DNA of 64,000 nucleotides, taken from contig NZ_KQ949095.1 of assembly GCF_001514305.1 (NCBI RefSeq), positions 1-64,000 of the forward strand, written 5' to 3'. How positions within the stretch are numbered: the first letter of the stretch is position 1; each line of letters opens with the position of its first letter. The notes beneath the pieces were generated by a model. That model was not told where the DNA came from. It saw only the letters and a list, made by a program, of their open reading frames with translations, and made no database searches. Positions 18,054 to 26,211 of this stretch are shown piece by piece. Source of the DNA: Streptomyces dysideae (lineage in GTDB: Bacteria > Actinomycetota > Actinomycetes > Streptomycetales > Streptomycetaceae). A program made the translations under genes and the position numbers.

Positions 18054-18250
18054 CGATTGCTTGTGGTGGAACACCCTGGCGAATGTGCAGACATGCGTCA
18101 AGGGGTTGACGGATGACGATTTCACAAGGGCCGATCGGCCCTCACTTCTCCGCCGAGGCCCCCGTCGACCTGGTCATGTTGCGCGCTACCCACTGAATCG
18201 CATTCCACACCCCGACGGTTTCGTATACGACTCGGGCGCACCGGGCTCGG

Positions 18251-19093
18251 TCAGAGCGGGTGCTGGAGGAAGGCGATCAGCGCCGCCGTGAGTTCGGCGG
18301 GGGCGTCCTCCTGGACCAAGTGGCCCGCGCCGGCGATCGGTTCCCACCGCGCACCGGGGAGGAGAGCGGCGAGTTCCCGGCCTTTCGCCACGGGGATCCA
18401 GGTGTCGTCCTCGCCCCAGCAGACGAGCGTGGGCATGCCGATTTCGGTGTACCGGCCCTGGATCTCATCTGTGTAACGCTGGTCGGCCTGGGCGATCTGC
18501 CGGTAGAAGGCCGCCTGGCCGGGATCGTCCAGCCAGGGCTCGACGAGCCGGTCGAGGACCGCGGGATGAAGCCCCGGGCTGCTGGCGGAGGCGACGTACT
18601 CGCGCACGAGGGCGCGGTGGAGTGCGGGCGGGAACCGCTCGAAGACGTCGGAGTGCTCGCCGACGAGCCGGAAGAACGGAGACCCCCACGGCGCCAGCGC
18701 GACCGGATCGACCAGGGCGAGGGCCTGGTAGCGGGCGCCGTGCAGCAGATGCGCCCGTAAGGCGACGGCACCGCCGAAGTCGTGGGCGACCACGAGCGGT
18801 TCCGCCAGACCCCAGTGACTCAGGAGCTCGCTGAAGACCCGGCCCTGGGCTGCCAGGGACACATCCTGGCCCGCTGCCTTCTCCGAGGCCCCGTAGCCGG
18901 GCATGTCCCAGACGAACACCTGGTAGTGGCGCGCGAGCGACCGGGCCAGGGCACGCCAGACGTACGAGGAGAAGGGGGTGCCGTGCAGAAGGACGACCGG
19001 TGGTCGGCCGGGGTCGCCCAGCCGGTCCCAGCGGACATCACCGGCCGCGCTGGGGAAGGTTCGAGTCAGCTTCCAGTCCGTGTCGGACAGCAT
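18251..19093 (-). CDS. Alpha/beta hydrolase with aspartate nucleophile (haloalkane dehalogenase/epoxide hydrolase-like)
   Basis: Alpha/beta hydrolase of 280 residues. It has the oxyanion motif LLHGTPFSSYVW, a nucleophile elbow AHDFGGAVAL in which Asp replaces the usual Ser, and the catalytic histidine in AGAGHLVQEDAP. An Asp nucleophile is the hallmark of haloalkane and haloacetate dehalogenases and epoxide hydrolases. It lies 12 bases downstream of the MetF-like gene in the choline dehydrogenase operon. Its role in betaine metabolism is unknown and its substrate cannot be read from the sequence. Confidence 0.82.
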   Translation of the reverse strand: MLSDTDWKLTRTFPSAAGDVRWDRLGDPGRPPVVLLHGTPFSSYVWRALARSLARHYQVFVWDMPGYGASEKAAGQDVSLAAQGRVFSELLSHWGLAEPLVVAHDFGGAVALRAHLLHGARYQALALVDPVALAPWGSPFFRLVGEHSDVFERFPPALHRALVREYVASASSPGLHPAVLDRLVEPWLDDPGQAAFYRQIAQADQRYTDEIQGRYTEIGMPTLVCWGEDDTWIPVAKGRELAALLPGARWEPIAGAGHLVQEDAPAELTAALIAFLQHPL

Positions 19094-19105
19094 CCTTCTC
19101 CTCGC

Positions 19106-19942
19106 TCAGCCGCCCAACCGGTCCAGCAGCTCGCGGCGCCACCGTTCCGTCTCGGCGATCTGGTTGAACGTGAACAGGTGCAGGCCGGCCACCCCCGCCG
19201 AGGGTGCCGTGAGGGCCTCCTCCGCGCGGGCCAGCAGCCTCTCGGGGGCATACCCTCCGGGTGCCGCGAAGCGCACGAACCACGAGGCGTGCTTCGTCAG
19301 GAAGCGCGTCGACTCCCCCACCCCGATCTTCGTGGCCATCGCCAGCAGCTTCGCCCGCTGCACGGGCCCCGCCACGCCCACATGGACCGGCAGGGTGACC
19401 TCCCGGCTCCGTATCCGGGTGATCCACTCCCTCAGCACACGCGGGTCGAAGCACAGGTTGCTCACGATGTAGGTGGCGTGCTCGCGCTTGTCCCACATCG
19501 CCTGGACGGTGATGTCGTCATGGATGAGCGGATGACTCTCGGGATAACCGGTGACCCCGACGTGCGTGAAGGGCCGGCCCAGCTCGCTCAGCCCGCGCAG
19601 CACCGGCAGCGCCCCCTCGTACGCCCCGGCGGGCGGGTCGGCGTCGCCCGCCGGCACGAAGACGTCGTCCACGTCCGCCTCGCGGAGCCGGTCGACGACT
19701 TCCTTCAGGTGCCCGTCGTCCCGGAGCAGGCGCGCCGGGACGTGCGGGACGACGCGGTAGCCGTGTGCCGCGAGCCGGGTGGCGAGGTCGAGGGTCGGTT
19801 CCAGGCCCTTGACCGGCGACGCCGTCACGGTGACGACGACGTCGCGCGGTACATGGGCGAGGACCTTGTCCTCCGTCGCCTTCGCGGGCAGCACCTCATA
19901 GCGGACGCTGTGCAGCAGCGTCCTCAGCCCTGGGGCGCCCAA
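19106..19942 (-). CDS. Methylenetetrahydrofolate reductase-like protein
   Basis: MetF-type TIM-barrel protein of 278 residues. It shows the opening strand VVTVTASPVKGLEPTLDLA, the DDVFVPAGDADPPAGAY segment and the FAD-site region GVTGYPESHPLIHDD, with FDPRVLREWITRI further on. It probably reduces methylene-THF to methyl-THF or runs in reverse during demethylation. It is shorter and more divergent than a housekeeping MetF. The TTG start is three bases after the choline dehydrogenase stop with only a weak ribosome site, so translational coupling is likely; a downstream GTG start is possible. Confidence 0.83.
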   Translation of the reverse strand: MGAPGLRTLLHSVRYEVLPAKATEDKVLAHVPRDVVVTVTASPVKGLEPTLDLATRLAAHGYRVVPHVPARLLRDDGHLKEVVDRLREADVDDVFVPAGDADPPAGAYEGALPVLRGLSELGRPFTHVGVTGYPESHPLIHDDITVQAMWDKREHATYIVSNLCFDPRVLREWITRIRSREVTLPVHVGVAGPVQRAKLLAMATKIGVGESTRFLTKHASWFVRFAAPGGYAPERLLARAEEALTAPSAGVAGLHLFTFNQIAETERWRRELLDRLGG

Positions 19943-19945
19943 GGT

Positions 19946-21616
19946 CTACCCGGCCTGCTTCTGGGCGTCGCGGTGGCGGTAGTACGCGGCCTTGGACGGC
20001 GCCTGCGGCTCCTTGCCGAGGATGAGGTCGGCGGCCTTCTCGGCGATCATCATCACCGGTGCGTAGATATTTCCGTTGGTGACGTACGGCATGACGGAGG
20101 CATCCACCACGCGCAGGCCCTCCACGCCGTGCACCCGCATGCTGGTGGGGTCGACGACGGACATCTCGTCGGTGCCCATCTTGCAGGTGCAGGACGGGTG
20201 CAGGGCGGTCTCGCCCTCCTTCGCGACCCAGGCGAGGATCTCCTCGTCCGTCGCCACGGACGGGCCGGGCGAGATCTCCCCGTCGTTGTAGGGGGCGAGC
20301 GCGGGCTGGTCGAGGAGCTTGCGGGCGACGCGGATCGCCTCGACCCATTCGCGGCGGTCCTGCTCGGTGGAGAGGTAGTTGAAGCGCAGCGCCGGGTGCT
20401 CGCGCGGGTCCTTGCTCTTGATCTTCACCGAACCGATGGCGTCGGAGTACATGGGGCCCACGTGCACCTGGTAGCCGTGGCCGCCGGACGGCGAGGAGCC
20501 GTCGTAGCGGACGGCGATCGGCAGGAAGTGGAACATCAGGTTGGGGTACTCGACGTCCTCGTTGCTGCGGGCGAAGCCGCCGGCCTCGAAGTGGTTGGTG
20601 GCGGCCGGGCCCTTGCGGAAGAGCCACTGCAGTCCGATGAACGGGGCGCGCCACTTCGCCATGTACGGCTGCATGGAGACCGGCTGCTTGCAGGCGTACT
20701 GGACGTAGACCTCCAGATGGTCCTGCATGTTCTCGCCGACGCCCGGCAGGTCGTGGACGACGTCGAGGCCGAGGGCGCTCAGCTCCTCGGCGTTTCCGAC
20801 GCCGGACAGCTGCAGCAGCTGCGGGGAGTTGATCGCGCCGCCGCACAGGATGACTTCCTTGGCGCGGACCTGCTGGAGCGCGCCCCGGCCGCGCTGGTAC
20901 TCGACGCCGACGGCGCGCTTGCCCTCGAAGAGCACCCGGGTGACGAGGGCGCGGGTCCTGACCGTGAGGTTCGGCCGCTTCATCGCGGGCTTCAGGTACG
21001 CCTTCGAGGCCGACAGGCGACGCCCGCGATGGACGTTGCGGTCAAACTTGGCGAAACCTTCCTGCCGGTAGCCGTTGACGTCGTCGGTGGGCGCGTAGCC
21101 CGCCTCCTGCGTGGCCTTGAGGAAGGCCGTGAAGAGCGGGTTGGTGGCCGGGCCGCGTTCGAGGACGAGGGGTCCGTCGTGACCGCGGAACTCGTCGTCG
21201 GGGTCGGCGGCGAGGCAGTTCTCCATCCGCTTGAAGTACGGCAGGCAGTGCGCGTAGTCCCAGGTCTCCATGCCTGCGTCGGCCGCCCAGCGTTCGTAGT
21301 CCATGGGGTTGCCGCGCTGGAAGATCATGCCGTTGATGCTGCTGGAGCCGCCCAGCACCTTGCCCCGGGCGTGATAGACGCGCCGGCCGCCCATGTGGGG
21401 TTCGGGCTCGGACTCGTACTTCCAGTCGTAGAACCGGCTGCCGATCGGATAGGTCAGCGCCGCGGGCATGTGGATGAAGACGTCCCACGGATAGTCGGAC
21501 CGGCCGGCCTCCAGGACCAGCACCCGGTTCGCCGGGTCCGCGGAGAGCCGGTTCGCCAGTGCACTGCCGGCCGATCCGCCGCCGACGATGACGAAGTCGT
21601 AGTGGAGGGGAGCCAT
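19946..21616 (-). CDS. betA: Choline dehydrogenase-type GMC oxidoreductase
   Basis: FAD-dependent GMC oxidoreductase of 556 residues, most like choline dehydrogenase BetA, which oxidises choline to betaine aldehyde. It has the FAD motif FVIVGGGSAGSALANRLS, the signatures GKVLGGSSSINGMIFQRGNP and GAINSPQLLQLSGVG, and the C-terminal active-site region HPSCTCKMG. First gene of a betA-MetF-hydrolase unit, divergent from the iclR regulator across about 150 bases. It is preceded by a 9-bp-arm inverted repeat (21681-21703) likely bound by that regulator. Confidence 0.9.
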   Translation of the reverse strand: MAPLHYDFVIVGGGSAGSALANRLSADPANRVLVLEAGRSDYPWDVFIHMPAALTYPIGSRFYDWKYESEPEPHMGGRRVYHARGKVLGGSSSINGMIFQRGNPMDYERWAADAGMETWDYAHCLPYFKRMENCLAADPDDEFRGHDGPLVLERGPATNPLFTAFLKATQEAGYAPTDDVNGYRQEGFAKFDRNVHRGRRLSASKAYLKPAMKRPNLTVRTRALVTRVLFEGKRAVGVEYQRGRGALQQVRAKEVILCGGAINSPQLLQLSGVGNAEELSALGLDVVHDLPGVGENMQDHLEVYVQYACKQPVSMQPYMAKWRAPFIGLQWLFRKGPAATNHFEAGGFARSNEDVEYPNLMFHFLPIAVRYDGSSPSGGHGYQVHVGPMYSDAIGSVKIKSKDPREHPALRFNYLSTEQDRREWVEAIRVARKLLDQPALAPYNDGEISPGPSVATDEEILAWVAKEGETALHPSCTCKMGTDEMSVVDPTSMRVHGVEGLRVVDASVMPYVTNGNIYAPVMMIAEKAADLILGKEPQAPSKAAYYRHRDAQKQAG

Positions 21617-21680
21617 GATGCCTCGTCTCGCTCGCGCCGTAGATACGCGGGCATGCTAGCCGCAGTAGCGCTATACGCAC

Positions 21681-21703
21681 CAGGTTGCGACCAACGCAAC
21701 CTG
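21681..21703. promoter_or_regulatory. Putative IclR operator in the betA-iclR intergenic region
   Basis: Perfect inverted repeat CAGGTTGCG-ACCAA-CGCAACCTG, the strongest copy of the GTTG-N9-CAAC motif in the window. It is 65 bases upstream of betA. On the betA strand a TATAGC element lies just downstream of it. Confidence 0.75.
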
Positions 21704-21754
21704 CAAGGGCTTTGTTTCGCCATCGTTACTTGCAGTAGCGTTGTTTACTGTGGG

Positions 21755-21760
21755 TATAGT
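21755..21760 (+). promoter_or_regulatory. Probable -10 element of iclR, leaderless transcript
   Basis: TATAGT lies seven bases before the GTG start and no ribosome binding site is visible. This places transcription initiation at or next to the start codon. A TTGCAG at 21730-21735 is a possible -35 with 19-base spacing. Confidence 0.55.
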
Positions 21761-21777
21761 TGCGTTGTGAGCAACTA
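21757..21777 (+). promoter_or_regulatory. Putative autoregulatory IclR operator over the iclR start
   Basis: Inverted repeat TAGTTGC-N7-GCAACTA covers both the -10 element and the GTG start codon. It is an exact GTTG-N9-CAAC match, suggesting autorepression. Confidence 0.7.
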
Positions 21778-22564
21778 CAACTTGGAAACCGAAACCTCGA
21801 ATTCACACGCCGGCGGAGTGCAGTCGGTCGACCGCGCCATCAGTGTCCTGGAGATCCTGGCTCAACGCGGCGAGGCGGGCGTCAGCGAGGTGGCGGGCGA
21901 GATTGATGTTCACAAGTCCACCGCGTTCCGCCTGCTCGGCGCCCTGGAGGCGCGCGGCCTGGTGGAGCAGGCGGGCGAGCGCGGCAAGTACCGCCTCGGC
22001 TTCGGCATCGTGCGCCTGGCCGGCGCCGTCACGGGGCGCATCGACATCACCCAGCAGAGCCGCCCGGTCTGCGAGGACCTGGCCGAGGAGATCGGCGAGA
22101 CCGTCAACATCGCCGTGCTGCAGGAGCACTACGCGGTCAACCTCTACCAGGTGCGCGGCCCGGGGGCCATCACCGCGCAGAACTGGGTCGGCCAACTGAC
22201 CCCGCTGCACGCCACGTCGAGCGGCAAGATCCTGCTGGCCCACCTGCCCGCCAAGGACCGCTCCGCACTGCTGACCCAGACCGGCCTGAAGAAGGTCACC
22301 CCGCACACCATCACCGCGAAGACGAAGCTCGAGAAGAACCTCGCCGAGGCCCGGGAGCGTGGCTACGCCTGGGCCATGGAGGAGCTGGAGCTCGGTCTCC
22401 ACGCCCTGGCCGCCCCGGTTCGCAACCGGGACGGAGACGTCGTCGCGGCGGTGAGCGCCTCCGGCCCCTCGTACCGGCTCTCCGAGGAGCGTCTGCATGA
22501 GCTCGCTCCGGTGCTGATCAAGGGCGCGGACGAGATCAGCCACCGGATGGGTTACCTGGGCTGA
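21767..22564 (+). CDS. IclR-family transcriptional regulator of betaine catabolism
   Basis: Regulator of 265 residues with an N-terminal winged helix (about residues 18-75, including VSEVAGEIDVHKSTAFRLLG) and a C-terminal IclR effector domain (LTPLHATSSGKILLAHLP, ending in VAAVSASGPSYRLSEERL). The GTG at 21767 begins MSNYNLETETSNSHAGG; upstream there is a -10 element but no ribosome site. It is divergent from betA and convergent with the Rieske oxygenase gene 14 bases away. Matching inverted repeats at the promoters around it suggest it controls the whole region. Whether it represses or activates, and its effector, are not visible. Confidence 0.9.
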   Translation: MSNYNLETETSNSHAGGVQSVDRAISVLEILAQRGEAGVSEVAGEIDVHKSTAFRLLGALEARGLVEQAGERGKYRLGFGIVRLAGAVTGRIDITQQSRPVCEDLAEEIGETVNIAVLQEHYAVNLYQVRGPGAITAQNWVGQLTPLHATSSGKILLAHLPAKDRSALLTQTGLKKVTPHTITAKTKLEKNLAEARERGYAWAMEELELGLHALAAPVRNRDGDVVAAVSASGPSYRLSEERLHELAPVLIKGADEISHRMGYLG

Positions 22565-22577
22565 GCGCCCACCTCTC

Positions 22578-23708
22578 CTACTGCTGGTGCGTGCCCAGGC
22601 GCTCGTGCACCCAGTCGTGGAAGGCACCGATGTGGTGCTCACTGGGGACGAGGACGCCACCCTTGGCGTACATCCGGGAGCTCATCCCGGGCTGGGTGCG
22701 CTCGCAGGCGTCGAAGTCCTGCTGGTTGACCCGGTGGAAGAGCTCCACCGACCGGCTGACGTCCTTGCCGCTCTCGACGACGTGCGGGAGATAGAGCCAG
22801 TCGCACTCGACGATCGTGCGGTCCGCGGCCACCGGGTACATGCGGTGGAAGATGACATGGTCGGGGACGAGGTTGATGAAGACCTGCGGCCTGACGGTGA
22901 TCGCGTAGTAACGGCGGTCCTGGTCCTCGGCCACCCCGGGGATGCGGTCCAGACCCTCGGAGCCGTCGACGGTGAAGCCCCGGACCTCCTCGCCGAACTC
23001 GGCGCCGTGGCCGACGTAGTACTGGGCGGCGTAGCCGTCGGCGAACTCGGGGAGCACCTCGGTCAGTTCGGGGTGGATCGTGGCGCAGTGGTAGCACTCC
23101 ATGAAGTTCTCGATGATGAGCTTCCAGTTCGCCTTGACGTCGTAGACGATCCGCTTGCCGACCGAGAGGCTGTCGATGTCGTAGTGCTCGATCGACTCGA
23201 CGTCGCCGAGGCGGCCGACGACCTCGCCGATGACGTCCTCCTCGAAGGAGGGCGGGTTCTCCGCCAGGCAGACCCAGACATAGCCGAGCCATTCGCGGGT
23301 GGCCACGCTCACCAGGCCGTACTCGGTGCGGCCGACGTCGGGCATCTTGGTCAGGTTGGGCGCCGCGACGAGCTTGCCGTTCAGGTCGTAGGTCCAGGCG
23401 TGGTACGGGCACTGGAAGGCCCGCTTGACCTCGCCGCTCTCCTCCGTGCAGATCCGCGCGCCGCGGTGCCGGCATACATTGAAGTACGCACGGATGCTGT
23501 GGTCCCTCGCGCGGGTGACGAGGATGCTTTCGCGGCCCACGTCGACGGTCCGGAAGGCGCCGGGCTTCGCCAGGTCGGAGGCGCGCGCGACACAGAACCA
23601 CATGGACTCGAAAATGCGCTCCTGCTCCTGCTCGAAGATCCCGGGATCGGTGTAGGAGGAGCCGGGGAGAGTGGCGATCAGGCTGTCGGGCAGGCTGGTC
23701 GAGGTCAC
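22578..23708 (-). CDS. Rieske-type glycine betaine monooxygenase, oxygenase component
   Basis: Ring-hydroxylating-oxygenase-type protein of 376 residues. It has a Rieske 2Fe-2S site (VCRHRGARICTEESG, then QCPYHAWTY) and the mononuclear iron site ECYHCATIHPEL. It resembles the GbcA group that oxidatively demethylates glycine betaine to dimethylglycine, releasing formaldehyde. The GTG at 23708 has GAGGAG six bases upstream and is preferred over an in-frame ATG at 23783. Its electron partners are the next two genes on the strand. Carnitine or stachydrine as substrate is a weaker alternative. Confidence 0.85.
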   Translation of the reverse strand: MTSTSLPDSLIATLPGSSYTDPGIFEQEQERIFESMWFCVARASDLAKPGAFRTVDVGRESILVTRARDHSIRAYFNVCRHRGARICTEESGEVKRAFQCPYHAWTYDLNGKLVAAPNLTKMPDVGRTEYGLVSVATREWLGYVWVCLAENPPSFEEDVIGEVVGRLGDVESIEHYDIDSLSVGKRIVYDVKANWKLIIENFMECYHCATIHPELTEVLPEFADGYAAQYYVGHGAEFGEEVRGFTVDGSEGLDRIPGVAEDQDRRYYAITVRPQVFINLVPDHVIFHRMYPVAADRTIVECDWLYLPHVVESGKDVSRSVELFHRVNQQDFDACERTQPGMSSRMYAKGGVLVPSEHHIGAFHDWVHERLGTHQQ

Positions 23709-23772
23709 AGTGCACTCCTCGGGGAACGTCGTGGAGGGGTCATTCACGCGCCGGGAAGAACGACTCCGGACG

Positions 23773-23793
23773 GCGTTGTGCATGGAGCAACGC
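23773..23793 (-). promoter_or_regulatory. Putative IclR operator upstream of the Rieske oxygenase gene
   Basis: Inverted repeat GCGTTG-N9-CAACGC, containing an exact GTTG-N9-CAAC, about 65 bases before the GTG start. Confidence 0.65.
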
Positions 23794-23838
23794 TGCGTAC
23801 CATGTGAAACCGCAGCATGGGATGCCTCAGGGGCGGTG

Positions 23839-25002
23839 TCAAGACGCAGGGCGGGCCAGTTGCTTGCGCCAGCGGGTGAACAGCCGCGGCTGGTTCATCC
23901 CGAGCGCGGCGACCGGCTCACCGGCACGCCGGTAGACGGCGAGGACATTGCGGTCCGCCGCGGAGCCTTCCTCGATCGTCACGCTGTCGGCTGCGGCCGC
24001 GTGGCCGACGAACTGGATCTTCACGCCGTACTGGTCCGACCAGAAGTACGGCGGCCGGGGCACGCCCGGTTCCACCGCACCGCCCGCCAGCAGCGTGGCG
24101 ACGGCGGCGGCGGGGCGCTCCAGCGCGCCGGTCCAGTGTTCGACGCGGCGATGGGTGCCCGTACGGGGGTCGTACCAGTTGGCGCAGTCGCCGACCGCGA
24201 CCACGCCGGCCAGGCTGGTGCGGCCGTCCGCACCGCACTTGACGCCGTTGTCGAGCTCGACGCCGGATCCTTCCAGCCACTCGACGCACGGTCGTGCGCC
24301 CACGCCGACCACGACGATGTCGGCGGGGATGCTGCGGCCGTCCTCGAGCAGGACGGCGTCCACCCGGCGCTCCCCGCTCAGCCCCTTGACGCCCACGCCG
24401 CACAACAGCCGTACGCCGTGGTCCGCGTGAAGGGCGGAGACGATGGCACCCATGGCCTCGCCGAGCGGTCCGGCGAGCGGCGTCGGGGCCACCTCGACCA
24501 CCGTCACGTCGAGCCCGAGGGCGTACGCGGTGGAGGCGACCTCGGCGCCGACGAATCCGCCGCCGATCACCACCAGCCGTCCGCCGCGGACCAGTTCGTC
24601 CCGTAGTGTGCGGGCGTCGTCCAGGGTGCGCAGGACATGCACTCCGGCCAGACCCTCGGAGCCGGGCAGGGTGCGCGCGACGGCGCCGGTCGCGATGACG
24701 ATGCCGTCGGCGCGGACCTCCCGGCCGTCGGCGAGCCGGACGGCGCGGTCGGTGCGGTCGAGTCCGGTGGCGCGGGTGCCGAGCAGCCACTCCGCCCCCA
24801 GGTCCTCGTCGTCCGTCTCCAGCGCGAGGTCCGCCTCGCCGATGGTGCCGGCCAGGAACTCCTTGGACAGCGGGGGCCGGTCGTACGGGCGGTGGAGTTC
24901 GTCTCCGATGACGACCAGCCGCCCGTCGTAGCCCTGCTTCCGCAGTGAGCGCGCCGCCGACAGGCCGGCCAGCGAGGCGCCCACCACGGCCACCGTCCTC
25001 AC
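23839..25002 (-). CDS. FAD-dependent ferredoxin reductase
   Basis: Ferredoxin-NAD(P) reductase of 387 residues of the type that serves Rieske and P450 oxygenases. It has an FAD motif (VAVVGASLAGLSAARSLR), an NAD(P) motif (VVIGGGFVGAEVASTAYAL), GVVAVGDCANWYDP and a C-terminal reductase domain. The GTG start overlaps the Rieske ferredoxin stop by four bases. It most likely feeds electrons from NAD(P)H through that ferredoxin to the betaine oxygenase downstream. The three-component layout differs from two-component GbcAB systems in which the reductase carries its own 2Fe-2S domain. Confidence 0.9.
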   Translation of the reverse strand: MRTVAVVGASLAGLSAARSLRKQGYDGRLVVIGDELHRPYDRPPLSKEFLAGTIGEADLALETDDEDLGAEWLLGTRATGLDRTDRAVRLADGREVRADGIVIATGAVARTLPGSEGLAGVHVLRTLDDARTLRDELVRGGRLVVIGGGFVGAEVASTAYALGLDVTVVEVAPTPLAGPLGEAMGAIVSALHADHGVRLLCGVGVKGLSGERRVDAVLLEDGRSIPADIVVVGVGARPCVEWLEGSGVELDNGVKCGADGRTSLAGVVAVGDCANWYDPRTGTHRRVEHWTGALERPAAAVATLLAGGAVEPGVPRPPYFWSDQYGVKIQFVGHAAAADSVTIEEGSAADRNVLAVYRRAGEPVAALGMNQPRLFTRWRKQLARPAS

Positions 25003-25361
25003 GTGAGGGTCCCGGCGAGCTTGCGCGCGACGCAGTGCGGCAGGTTCGGGGCGGTCGTGGACAGCCGCACGTAGACCATGCCGTCCTGGACGACGACCTC
25101 ATGGGTACGGACGGGGAGCTTGGCCGGCGGGGCGTCGACCTCACCGGTCTTCAGGTTGAACTTGGAGGCGTGCAGGGGGCACTCCACCCAGCAGTCCTCC
25201 ACCCAGCCGTCGGCGAGCGAGGCGTCCTGGTGGGTGCACGTGTCGTCGATGGCGAAGAGCTCGCCGTCCTCGGTGTGAAACACCGTGACCGGCGGGTCGA
25301 TCTCGAGCCGGAAGGCCTCTCCTCGCGGGAGATCCGCCAGAGGGCACGCGGGAATCATCAT
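24999..25361 (-). CDS. Rieske 2Fe-2S ferredoxin
   Basis: Small Rieske ferredoxin of 120 residues, of the kind that shuttles electrons to non-haem oxygenases. Cluster ligands are in DDTCTHQDASLADGW (CxH) and ECPLHASKFNLKTG (CxxH). GAGGTGG precedes two adjacent ATG codons (25361 and 25358), and either could be used. It forms a two-gene unit with the reductase. Two GTTG-N9-CAAC-like repeats lie upstream. Confidence 0.9.
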   Translation of the reverse strand: MMIPACPLADLPRGEAFRLEIDPPVTVFHTEDGELFAIDDTCTHQDASLADGWVEDCWVECPLHASKFNLKTGEVDAPPAKLPVRTHEVVVQDGMVYVRLSTTAPNLPHCVARKLAGTLT

Positions 25362-25389
25362 GACCACCTCGGTGCGTATAGCGAAACGG

Positions 25390-25406
25390 ATTGCGGTAAG
25401 CGCAAC
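25390..25406 (-). promoter_or_regulatory. IclR operator, near-exact, upstream of the ferredoxin gene
   Basis: ATTG-N9-CAAC, one mismatch from the motif, with TTGCG-N5-CGCAA symmetry. It is 29 bases before the start and close to a CTATAC element that may be the -10. Confidence 0.6.
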
Positions 25407-25471
25407 ATCAGTCTGAGGTCGGCCCAGAACCCTTGTCAAGGCGTTCAGAGGGCCGGTTGGGGCGTCGTTTC

Positions 25472-25492
25472 GAGTTGCTCATCACACAACTC
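25472..25492 (-). promoter_or_regulatory. Second IclR operator upstream of the ferredoxin gene
   Basis: GAGTTG-N9-CAACTC, an exact motif copy 111 bases before the start and 82 bases from the first site. Confidence 0.6.
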
Positions 25493-25511
25493 AAGCCTCC
25501 ATATGCAACAG

Positions 25512-25545
25512 AAGGGAGGGGGTCCGACACTGGACCCCCTCCTTG
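25512..25545 (-). terminator. Terminator after the formaldehyde-detoxification operon
   Basis: 11-bp perfect stem GGAGGGGGTCC / GGACCCCCTCC with a six-base loop, followed by TT. It is 30 bases past the metallo-hydrolase stop and separates it from the ferredoxin promoter. Confidence 0.85.
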
Positions 25546-25575
25546 GGTGGGCAGTTGCGCTGTTCGACGGGGTGG

Positions 25576-26211
25576 TCAGAACCCTCGGTCGATCCACTCC
25601 TGAAGGTGCGGGGCCTCCGCGGCGATGGCGGTCGTCTCCCCGTGGCCGGTGTGTACGACGGTCTCGCCCGGCAGGGTCAGCAGTCGGTCCCGGATGGAGT
25701 CGACGATGGTCGGGAAGTGGCTGAACGACCGTCCCGTCGCCCCTGGCCCGCCCGCGAAGAGCGTGTCACCGCTGAAGAGGGCCGTGAGGGCCGGCGCGTA
25801 CAGGCACACAGCGCCGGGGGCATGGCCGGGCGTGTGCAGCACGGTCAGCTCGACACCGGCCACCCTGAGGACCTGCCCGTCGGCCAGCTCACCGTCGGGC
25901 GTTCGGTCGGGATGGGTCTGTTTCCACAGCGGCAGGTCGTCACCGTGGAGCAGGATCGGCGCGCCGGTGCGCGCCGCGAGTTCGGGCGCTGCGTCGATGT
26001 GGTCGTTGTGCGCGTGGGTGCACACGATGGCGCGCAGGGTGCGCCCACCGAGGGCCTCGGCGATCGCCCCGGCGTCGTGTGCGGCGTCGATGACGATCGC
26101 CTCGGCGTCGTCGCCGACGATCCACACGTTGTTGTCGACGTCCCAGGTGCCGCCGTCCAGCGAGAAGGTCCCCGAGGTGACGAGATGTTCGATGCGGGCG
26201 CCGGTCGTCAC
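25576..26211 (-). CDS. MBL-fold metallo-hydrolase, possible S-formylmycothiol hydrolase
   Basis: Metallo-beta-lactamase-fold hydrolase of 211 residues with the metal motif CTHAHNDHIDAAPEL, a later HTPGHAPGAVCLY and FSGDTLFAGG, as in glyoxalase II-type thioesterases. The GTG start overlaps the mycothiol dehydrogenase stop by four bases. Translational coupling to that enzyme suggests it hydrolyses the thioester product, S-formylmycothiol, to formate and mycothiol. The pairing is a recurrent actinobacterial arrangement, but the substrate is inferred. Confidence 0.87.
   Translation of the reverse strand: MTTGARIEHLVTSGTFSLDGGTWDVDNNVWIVGDDAEAIVIDAAHDAGAIAEALGGRTLRAIVCTHAHNDHIDAAPELAARTGAPILLHGDDLPLWKQTHPDRTPDGELADGQVLRVAGVELTVLHTPGHAPGAVCLYAPALTALFSGDTLFAGGPGATGRSFSHFPTIVDSIRDRLLTLPGETVVHTGHGETTAIAAEAPHLQEWIDRGF

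Noticed and set aside
18782..22564. A very long open plus-strand frame running antisense through several genes into iclR
   Set aside because: It is the reading-frame shadow of GC-rich minus-strand genes; only the last 265 codons, from 21767, show homology and a promoter.
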